Positions 1 to 5,188 of a DNA stretch of 5,188 bases are shown one piece after another. Source of the stretch: Ignavibacteria bacterium. GTDB taxonomy: Bacteria; Bacteroidota; Ignavibacteria; Ignavibacteriales; Melioribacteraceae. The notes below the pieces were generated by a model that worked only from the letters and a program-made list of their open reading frames with translations, had not been told where the DNA came from and ran no database searches. The translations under genes and the position numbers were made by a program. Position 1 is the first letter of the stretch, and every line of letters starts with the position of its first letter. Location: NCBI GenBank assembly GCA_003233295.1, contig QILJ01000526.1, positions 1-5,188 on the forward strand. Direction: 5' to 3'.

Positions 1-1049
1 TTCAGAAATGGCTCAAATCCCATCATCCTTTTCACTGGTTTATTGAGTTTTACGGGATTCTGAAGAGGGGTGGATTTGATGTAATTATCGGGAATCCCCC
101 TTATGTTGATTTCAAGAATCTAAAAGATTATGTAGCTAAAGGATACAAAACAACCAAAACAAGAAACCTCTATTCCTTGATCCTTGAGAGATGTCAATAC
201 ATCATCTCTGATAATTCGCGACAAGGCTATATTGTTCCAGTCTCTTCGATTGCAACAGAAGGTTATTTAGAACTTCAAGATACACTAAGAAATCGAAAAA
301 TTATGTTTAGCTCATTTGATGATAGACCATCTCACCTTTTTGACGGATTGGACAAGAATACCCTATCGATTCTGCTGTTAGCAAATAGAGTCAGCCAATT
401 TTACGGCCATTCAACCCGCCTGTGCAGATGGAGTGCTGATGAGAGGAATAATTTATTTCCACTTCTTAAGTATAATCTCACGCCAAAACCAGAGATTAAG
501 GGTTGTTGGCCGAAAATAAGCTCTCCAATCGAGGAAAGCATTTGGAACAAACTGTTCCACACAGACAAACCTCTTTCAATATTTTATGTTGAGAAATCGT
601 CTTTTATATCTTACTATTCGCGAAAGGTAAACGCCTTCCTACAAATTCTTAACTTTGTGCCGGAGGTTCGTGATGGCAAGGGTAACCTTCGCCCTCCGTC
701 TGAATTTAAAGAACTTTATTTTTCCTCTAAAGCAGAGGCTGACGCGGTATTTTGCTGCTTTAATAGCACTCTCTTTAGATGGTTCATGGATGTAGTATCA
801 GACGGCAGCCACGTAAACAGACGTGAAGTAGATAATTTTCGATTTAATCCTCGAAAGGTTGCCACCGATTTCCCGGAAATCGGCAAACTCGCGGCTCGTC
901 TGTCGAGTGATTTAAGAAAAAACTCTGAGTCTCGGACGATGCGATACAAGCATGATACTCTGACAGTCCAGTGTATCATTCCAAAAAATTCCAAACCCAT
1001 CATTGACGAAATTGACAATTGTATTAGCAAAACATTACGGCTTCACTGA
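1..1049 (+). CDS. N6-adenine DNA methyltransferase, Eco57I/type IIG-like, 3' part only, C-terminus frameshifted
   Basis: The gene is open at the left edge; the first full codon is at 3, giving 348 visible residues. Residue 31-34 is NPPY (bases 93-104), the catalytic motif IV of amino-methyltransferases that methylate adenine N6, in the context GGFDVIIGNPPYV typical of Eco57I-type enzymes. Further on are SFDDRPSHLFDG (about 104-115) and FNSTLFRWF...SDGSHVNRREVDNF (about 253-279), which resemble the target-recognition and C-terminal region of large type IIG restriction-methylation proteins. Such proteins are usually about 1000 residues, so most of this one, including the SAM-binding motif I and any nuclease domain, lies outside the window. 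The TTG at 177 is not a start, because the frame and the family motif run through it. The last nine residues before TGA at 1047-1049 are out of family: a one-base shift at about 1019-1020 replaces the conserved tail (see next entry). Whether the protein restricts as well as methylates cannot be seen. Confidence 0.88.
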   Translation, partial: QKWLKSHHPFHWFIEFYGILKRGGFDVIIGNPPYVDFKNLKDYVAKGYKTTKTRNLYSLILERCQYIISDNSRQGYIVPVSSIATEGYLELQDTLRNRKIMFSSFDDRPSHLFDGLDKNTLSILLLANRVSQFYGHSTRLCRWSADERNNLFPLLKYNLTPKPEIKGCWPKISSPIEESIWNKLFHTDKPLSIFYVEKSSFISYYSRKVNAFLQILNFVPEVRDGKGNLRPPSEFKELYFSSKAEADAVFCCFNSTLFRWFMDVVSDGSHVNRREVDNFRFNPRKVATDFPEIGKLAARLSSDLRKNSESRTMRYKHDTLTVQCIIPKNSKPIIDEIDNCISKTLRLH

Positions 1050-1110
1050 TGAAGAACTGGATTTTATAATCAACTACGACATCAAGTATCGGATGGGGAT
1101 CAATAGTTAG
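1021..1110 (+). pseudogene. Detached C-terminal tail of the methyltransferase, +1 frame
   Basis: Reading from GTA at 1021 in the frame one base later than the upstream gene gives 29 residues starting VLAKHYGFTDEELDF and continuing INYDIKYRMG, then a TAG stop at 1108-1110. This is the family's characteristic ending, and it joins naturally to the upstream SKPIIDEID (to base 1016). Dropping one T from the AATT at 1017-1020 restores a continuous reading frame (I-D-N-V-L-A-K). The restored gene would end 14 bases before the next start codon. The frame break is seen directly. That it is a real mutation rather than a sequencing error is not shown. Confidence 0.88.
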
Positions 1111-1115
1111 GAGAG
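1109..1115 (+). promoter_or_regulatory. Ribosome binding site of the KAP NTPase gene
   Basis: AGGAGAG lies 9 bases before the ATG at 1125 (11 bases counted from the AGGAG core). It overlaps the original methyltransferase stop (TAG 1108-1110), so in the unshifted gene ribosomes would finish right on this site. That arrangement favours coupled translation. It supports ATG 1125 as the start; the same frame has a stop at 1104-1106, so no longer start is possible. Confidence 0.75.
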
Positions 1116-1124
1116 TTTTATTAT

Positions 1125-3341
1125 ATGAGCAAGAAAACTCCAAAACATCTATTTTCTTCAGATAGACCTATAAATATCCTTAGTGACGATTTACTAGGAA
1201 GGGTTGGATTTGCCGATTCATTAGCTTTAGCAATTAAAGGTTGGACTGGTAATGACAGCCTTGTTATTGCTTTATATGGCCCTTGGGGCAGCGGTAAGTC
1301 TTCAATCAAGAATATGGCTCTTGAATTACTCCGCAAAGCTAAAAAAGAATGTCCATTTATTGTTGAGTTCACACCATGGCAATGGGCGGGACAAGAACAA
1401 CTTGCAGAAGCGTTTTTTAGAGAGATCGGGACAGTATTAGAAAAAGCAGATAAAACAAAAGGAAAGAAACGGGCGGTCAAGTGGCATCAGTATGGTTCAT
1501 ATTTATCAATGGGAGCTTCGATTACAAAATCTTTGAAAGTTGTTCTTCCTCTTTTAGGAGTTCCAGTGTCTGTCATTCTAGATGCTATTAGTAAAGGTTT
1601 AGAAGAATCCTCAATGCTAACAAAAGAAGGTGAGGACTTAAATGCACAGCCAGAAAGTACTCTTAATGAAACAAAAAGAGAACTTTCTGCAATGCTTAAG
1701 TCATTATCAAAGCCTATTCTTGTCGTCATGGATGATGTAGACCGATTATCTGCTGATGAAATCAAACTGCTGTTTCAGTTAGTAAAGGCTAATGCAGATT
1801 TTCCCAATATTATTTACTTGCTTCTTTTTCAAAGGGATATAGTAGAGAAAAGCATTGAAAGTATTTCACCTATTGCCGGGAGAGATTTTTTAGAAAAAAT
1901 AATACAGGTTGGTTTTGATATACCAAGAGTTGAACGCTCACGCCTTGAAAAAGTTCTGTTTAATAAACTTAATGAGTTGTTGGATGATAATGTGATTGAA
2001 AAACGTTTCGATCAGCATCGTTGGGGGAATATTTATATTCTTGGACTAAGTCCTTATTTTGTAACTCTGCGAGATGTATATCGTTTTCTTGCAACATTAT
2101 CTTTTCATATTTCATTATTTCGCAATAAAGGAAGTTTTGAAGTCAACCCAATTGACTTGATAGCTCTTGAAGTACTTAGAGTTTTTGAACCAAGTGCTTA
2201 TCATCAACTTTTTGGAATTAAGCAATTATTAACAAATCTATCCGAAATCAATAATGATAATTCAGAAAGAGAAATACGCAAGACTATAGAAAATATTATA
2301 AATATAGTAAGTGAGTCTAAACGGGATCAAGTCAAAGAAATTATAAAGCAATTGTTTCCTCCGGCGGAGTGGATATTTGGAGGTTCCCATTATAGCTCGG
2401 ATTTTGAGGAAGAGTGGTACCGCGATTTACGAGTATGTCATATAGATGTGTTTGACAGATACTTTCATTTCACTATTCCTGAAGGAGATATATCTCAAGC
2501 TGATATTGACAGGATTCTTTCACTGACTGGCAATAGAGAGGAGCTTGTAACAGAGTTTAAATCCTTAAGCCGCCGTGGGTTGCTTGTAGTTGCTCTAAAT
2601 CGCTTAGAGGCTTATAAAGAAAGGATTAACTTGCATCATGCTGTCCCTTTTATTACAGCTTTGATGGATATTGGTGATGAATTACCTGAAGAAGTTGTAG
2701 GATTTTTTTCTATTGGCACAGATATGCATATTTCAAGAATTATCCATTGGAATCTTAAGCAGGAAAAAGATGTAAAAAAACGAGGGGATATACTGAAGAA
2801 GGCTATGAAAGAAACAATTGGTCTCTACATCCCAGTAATGAAAACCTCTATAGAAGATAGCAAACAAGAACGCCAGAAAGCTCCAGATAGTTTTGCCGTG
2901 AATGAAGACGACCTTAAAGATTTAATTAATATTTGCGTTGAAAAGATAACTCGAGCTACAGAGTCGGGAGCATTAATATGCCATCCCAAAATGGAATATA
3001 TTCTCTATCATTGGCGTGAATGGACTTCTCCAGAGGAACCAAAAAAATGGGTTGCCCGATTAATTGAAACGCAAGCAGGCCTTCTTTCTTTCCTTTCCTC
3101 ATTCCTATCGCAAACAAAATCTCATGGCATGGGAGACCATGTCTACAGAACACATTGGCGTATAAGTCTCGAAAGCATTGAAAATTTTATTTCTGCAGAT
3201 AGACTTGCAGAAAAAATTAAAGCTCTAAAAAATGAGAGTCTTGCTGAAAAGGAGCAAATAGCAGTTAGTACATTTCAAAAAGCTTTGAAACGAAGAAAAG
3301 AAGGAAAGCCAGATGAAGATTGGCGAGATAATGACGATTAA
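1125..3341 (+). CDS. KAP-family P-loop NTPase, likely anti-phage
   Basis: This is a 738-residue protein of the KAP NTPase family (named for Kidins220/ARMS and PifA; PifA of plasmid F aborts phage T7 infection). The whole signature is visible in order: Walker A GPWGSGKSS at 52-60; the family's aromatic motif EFTPWQW at 81-87; Walker B ILVVMDDVDRL at 198-208 with the acidic pair D203-D204; YLLLFQRDIVEKSI at 231-244; and GRDFLEKIIQVGFDIP at 252-267, a near-canonical KAP block. KAP proteins often carry membrane segments inside the NTPase domain. Here the equivalent insert (about 125-160) has only one moderately hydrophobic stretch (about 137-154), so membrane attachment is doubtful. Residues from about 300 onward look helical and charged and match no domain I recognise; they probably sense or recruit a partner. 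The tail ends in a basic then acidic run. The gene follows the methyltransferase closely and is separated from the OLD gene by 116 bases. ATP binding and hydrolysis are well supported; the defence role is inferred from family and neighbours. Confidence 0.9.
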   Translation: MSKKTPKHLFSSDRPINILSDDLLGRVGFADSLALAIKGWTGNDSLVIALYGPWGSGKSSIKNMALELLRKAKKECPFIVEFTPWQWAGQEQLAEAFFREIGTVLEKADKTKGKKRAVKWHQYGSYLSMGASITKSLKVVLPLLGVPVSVILDAISKGLEESSMLTKEGEDLNAQPESTLNETKRELSAMLKSLSKPILVVMDDVDRLSADEIKLLFQLVKANADFPNIIYLLLFQRDIVEKSIESISPIAGRDFLEKIIQVGFDIPRVERSRLEKVLFNKLNELLDDNVIEKRFDQHRWGNIYILGLSPYFVTLRDVYRFLATLSFHISLFRNKGSFEVNPIDLIALEVLRVFEPSAYHQLFGIKQLLTNLSEINNDNSEREIRKTIENIINIVSESKRDQVKEIIKQLFPPAEWIFGGSHYSSDFEEEWYRDLRVCHIDVFDRYFHFTIPEGDISQADIDRILSLTGNREELVTEFKSLSRRGLLVVALNRLEAYKERINLHHAVPFITALMDIGDELPEEVVGFFSIGTDMHISRIIHWNLKQEKDVKKRGDILKKAMKETIGLYIPVMKTSIEDSKQERQKAPDSFAVNEDDLKDLINICVEKITRATESGALICHPKMEYILYHWREWTSPEEPKKWVARLIETQAGLLSFLSSFLSQTKSHGMGDHVYRTHWRISLESIENFISADRLAEKIKALKNESLAEKEQIAVSTFQKALKRRKEGKPDEDWRDNDD

Positions 3342-3348
3342 TAGAACA

Positions 3349-3377
3349 TTGAACCTTTATAACAATAAATCTAGATA
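3349..3377 (+). promoter_or_regulatory. Weak candidate promoter for the OLD gene
   Basis: TTGAAC (3349-3354, four of six matches to a sigma-70 -35 box) and TAGATA (3372-3377, three of six to a -10 box) are 17 bases apart in the gap before the OLD gene. The gap is long for a tight operon, so a separate promoter is reasonable. However, the match is poor and AT-rich sequence yields such pairs by chance. This is a pointer, not a call. Confidence 0.2.
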
Positions 3378-3378
3378 T

Positions 3379-3425
3379 AAGGACCAGATTAAAAAATCAA
3401 CTACAACATCAAATGTCGCATAGGA
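3379..3425 (+). pseudogene. Relic of a methyltransferase 3' end before the OLD gene
   Basis: This stretch aligns without gaps to the methyltransferase tail at 1052-1098, with 35 of 47 bases identical by hand count, including AATCAACTAC and ACATCAA without mismatch. Read in the matching frame (from 3396) it gives INYNIKCRIG against INYDIKYRMG; a TAA at 3390-3392 interrupts the reading just upstream. Of the six differences across those ten codons, three are silent third-base changes, as expected if it descends from a related but diverged coding sequence. It ends 32 bases before the OLD start; the intact copy ends 26 bases before the KAP start. Similarity further upstream is not convincing. A shared regulatory element is an alternative, though the codon-like pattern of change argues for a gene relic. 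Confidence 0.7.
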
Positions 3426-3433
3426 CATAGGAC
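3420..3433 (+). repeat. Tandem heptamer, two copies of ATAGGAC
   Basis: ATAGGAC occurs twice in direct tandem (3420-3426 and 3427-3433), starting at the 3' end of the methyltransferase relic and 24 bases before the OLD start codon. It may be a small slippage duplication formed as the relic decayed. A protein binding site is possible but unsupported. Confidence 0.6.
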
Positions 3434-3457
3434 GGGATATAGTCTCGGAATGATTAA

Positions 3458-5083
3458 ATGAGAATAAAAAAAATTAATATAGAAAACTTTCGTTGTTTTA
3501 CTACCCTTGGAATCTCGTTTGAAGAATTCAATTCGCTCGTTGGTGAGAATGGTACGGGTAAAACCGCAGTTTTAGAAGCCATTAACCTGGCTTTATCCCC
3601 TGCTTTTGTTGCCTCCCGTATTGATGAACAGGATTTCAATAATCAGGACTCAGGGGATATAAAAATCAGAATACTCTTTGATGAAACATTTATTGCCAAA
3701 CTTCCGGATGGATATGCAACTCAAGATGTTCCGTGTATCGGGGTAGAACTTTCAGTAAAACGAAGAAGCCAGTCCGCTCCGGGGAAAGCTCTTTCGGAAG
3801 AATTTGTTGTTTCACATTATGTGATGCCTGATGAATCAGTCTCAAAAACAGAGGAAGGCTGGAGTGTTAAAAGAAAAAACGGAAGTGATTACAAATTCAC
3901 TACTCGCCAATTGTCCTTTCCCCTTGATTTAGATAATTTCCCTCGTTGCTTTTATTTTGATAAGAATAGAGAAAAACAATCAAAAATCGGGTTCAATTCA
4001 ACACTTCAAAAGATAGCACAGGAATATAATTGGCGCTTTAGAAAATCACTTGAAAATAACAAGAAAGATCTTCAATCAAAATGGGACGAAACATATGAAA
4101 TGGTTATCAGCAATGTAGATGAGAAGAAGCTAAAGGATACTTTTAAACCGGTAAAAACAAAACTTATAAGTTTTTTAGGCAAAAAATATGAGGGACTGGA
4201 ACTGTCAATTTTAAATCTTGAACAACCATTTTCTAAGAGTTTTTATTCTTTGCGTGACGGTTTAAATCAAGTTGAACTTTCAAAGTTAGGTTCTGGAATC
4301 TCTATGATTGTTTCCTATCTTTTACTGGAAACTATTAGTAGCCTTGCAACGGAACAGTTAATTATCCTTATTGATGAACCAGAACTTCATCTCCATCCCC
4401 AATTGCAATATAAGTTACAACAACATTTAAGGAATAGTTCTCCACAGATTATTATTTCAACCCATTCAGAAGCCATGATCGATATTGGTGACTGGCGCTC
4501 AATAAAGAGATTTGACAAAAATTATAATTGCTGCCCTAATCAAAAAACATTAGACATTATTCTTGACTACAAAGGAACGTCGAAAGCAACAAAAAAACAT
4601 TTGGAAGAGTTGAAACAATACTATAAAGACAAAACGATATTCTTCAGAGAGAATAATGAGATACTCTTCGCACGTGCCTGTCTATTGGTGGAAGGACCAG
4701 TGGACAAGTATGGCATCCCAGTTTTGTCTGCATTGTTTGACACTCTTGAGATTACCGACCTCACGGTTATCTCCTGCAATGGAAAAGAGAAAATTCCTTA
4801 TTATCAATTAATTTGTAGAACCTTCGGGATACCGTATTTCACATTGTTTGACTTGGACGGGAAAGAGGAAACAGACGAGGAGAACAAGACAATAATAAAC
4901 TGGTCAGAAGGAAAGTGTTGGCATGCATTTCCCAATTCCATAGAACATTTATTTGGGACCCAAAATGCTGAACATAAAGCCTCTGCGACTATGAAGGCGA
5001 TTGACGATTGCGAAGCTTTACCCGAAGAATTATCAGAAGCATTTCAAAAAATACAATTATTTCTTTCCAAGATTAAAATATAA
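3458..5083 (+). CDS. OLD-family ATP-dependent nuclease (ABC-type ATPase plus TOPRIM)
   Basis: The 541-residue protein has the two-part build of overcoming-lysogenization-defect (OLD) nucleases. The N-terminus MRIKKINIENFRCF is the usual SMC/RecF-like opening. Walker A is GENGTGKT at 29-36; an ABC-signature-like LSKLGSGISMI lies at 274-284; Walker B is LIILIDEPELHLHP at 301-314 with catalytic E307; and the H-loop ISTHS is at 333-337. The C-terminal TOPRIM domain begins with ACLLVEGPVDKYG (407-419, acidic E412 and D416) and continues to FDLDG (464-468, metal-binding D465 and D467). All key ATPase and nuclease residues are therefore present. In known OLD proteins ATP controls dimer assembly and the TOPRIM domain nicks or cuts DNA. 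ATG 3458 is the only sensible start: the codon before it in frame is TAA, and the family N-terminus begins there. Its ribosome site is weak (GGA at 3447-3449). Gabija GajA and the fused PARIS protein share this architecture, but no adjacent UvrD-type partner is seen, so neither name is assigned. Confidence 0.9.
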   Translation: MRIKKINIENFRCFTTLGISFEEFNSLVGENGTGKTAVLEAINLALSPAFVASRIDEQDFNNQDSGDIKIRILFDETFIAKLPDGYATQDVPCIGVELSVKRRSQSAPGKALSEEFVVSHYVMPDESVSKTEEGWSVKRKNGSDYKFTTRQLSFPLDLDNFPRCFYFDKNREKQSKIGFNSTLQKIAQEYNWRFRKSLENNKKDLQSKWDETYEMVISNVDEKKLKDTFKPVKTKLISFLGKKYEGLELSILNLEQPFSKSFYSLRDGLNQVELSKLGSGISMIVSYLLLETISSLATEQLIILIDEPELHLHPQLQYKLQQHLRNSSPQIIISTHSEAMIDIGDWRSIKRFDKNYNCCPNQKTLDIILDYKGTSKATKKHLEELKQYYKDKTIFFRENNEILFARACLLVEGPVDKYGIPVLSALFDTLEITDLTVISCNGKEKIPYYQLICRTFGIPYFTLFDLDGKEETDEENKTIINWSEGKCWHAFPNSIEHLFGTQNAEHKASATMKAIDDCEALPEELSEAFQKIQLFLSKIKI

Positions 5084-5104
5084 TGCAAAAGGTGCGAGAT
5101 AGCC

Positions 5105-5110
5105 AGGAGG
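5105..5110 (+). promoter_or_regulatory. Ribosome binding site deciding a TTG start
   Basis: A full AGGAGG sits five bases before TTG at 5116. It is the strongest ribosome site in the window. It outweighs the upstream in-frame ATG at 5083, which has no recognisable site in front of it. Confidence 0.65.
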
Positions 5111-5115
5111 ATCAA

Positions 5116-5188
5116 TTGACGAAGGAAGAACGTGCTAAGCGAGCAGTGGAACTTACGGTTAAGAAAAAGAAATTCGGAAGAAGAAGGA
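5116..5188 (+). CDS. Start of an unidentified gene, truncated by window edge
   Basis: From TTG 5116 the frame reads MTKEERAKRAVELT followed by a strongly basic stretch (VKKKKFGRRR) and stays open to the end of the window, 24 full codons. A longer version could begin at ATG 5083, which overlaps the last base of the OLD stop codon, or at GTG 5092, adding 11 or 8 residues. The perfect AGGAGG favours TTG. The gene is 32 bases (TTG) or -1 base (ATG) from the OLD gene, so the two are probably cotranscribed. The visible part shows no Walker A or other motif and does not resemble the N-terminus of a UvrD/GajB helicase as I know it. The basic start suggests nucleic-acid binding at most. No function is assigned. 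Confidence 0.5.
   Translation, partial: MTKEERAKRAVELTVKKKKFGRRR

Noticed and set aside
1014..1030. Programmed ribosomal frameshift in the methyltransferase
   Set aside because: No slippery heptamer, no stop codon at the shift point as in prfB-type sites, and no clear downstream structure. A plain base insertion or sequencing error is simpler.
177..1049. A complete 290-residue gene starting at TTG 177
   Set aside because: The same frame is open to the left edge and carries the catalytic NPPY motif at 93-104, so the true gene starts outside the window.
1121..1480. Minus-strand reading frames inside the KAP gene (1121-1480, 1487-1765, 2956-3153)
   Set aside because: They lie antisense to well-conserved KAP motifs, have no recognisable domains, and are shadows of the + strand gene. 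The same applies to 716-1030 and 3454-3639.
3354..3382. Stem-loop terminator after the KAP gene (CCTTTATA ... TATAAGG)
   Set aside because: The arms are short, AT-rich and need a bulge, the loop is 14 bases, and no T-run follows.
3342..3457. CRISPR array, tRNA or riboswitch in the only sizeable gap
   Set aside because: No spaced repeats, no cloverleaf arms or CCA end, and no known aptamer core. The gap is explained by a methyltransferase relic and a tandem heptamer.
3458..5188. Gabija (GajA-GajB) or PARIS system
   Set aside because: The ATPase/TOPRIM build fits OLD proteins in general. The visible start of the next gene does not look like a UvrD-type GajB, and no PARIS-specific feature is visible.

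Overview
The window is bacterial DNA, AT-rich by eye. It has bacterial-style features: Shine-Dalgarno sequences, a probable TTG start, and tightly packed genes all on the + strand. Nothing allows a species or phylum to be named. The gene content (an N6-adenine DNA methyltransferase, a KAP-type P-loop NTPase and an OLD-type ATPase/TOPRIM nuclease) looks like part of a phage-defence island.

Layout. Positions 1-1049 hold the 3' part of an Eco57I/type IIG-like adenine methyltransferase. It is already open at the left edge, with NPPY at 93-104. A one-base shift at about 1019-1020 separates its conserved C-terminal tail, which continues in another frame to a stop at 1108-1110. A good ribosome binding site overlaps that original stop and serves a 738-residue KAP NTPase at 1125-3341. 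A 116-base gap (3342-3457) follows. It contains a degenerate second copy of the methyltransferase tail (3379-3425, about 74% identical to 1052-1098) and a tandem heptamer. Next comes an intact 541-residue OLD-family protein (3458-5083). The right edge holds the start of another + strand gene, most likely from a TTG at 5116 behind a perfect AGGAGG.

How the parts may work together (inference). The methyltransferase would supply modification, and possibly restriction if its unseen N-terminus carries a nuclease. KAP NTPases and OLD nucleases are both known from anti-phage systems as ATP-driven sensor and effector proteins. The most notable point is that each of the two ATPase genes sits directly behind a methyltransferase 3' end, one nearly complete and one a relic. 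This suggests the locus was built by joining two 'methyltransferase plus partner' modules, or by inserting the KAP gene between a methyltransferase and its old OLD neighbour. The frameshift suggests the methyltransferase is now altered or decaying, unless it is a sequencing error.
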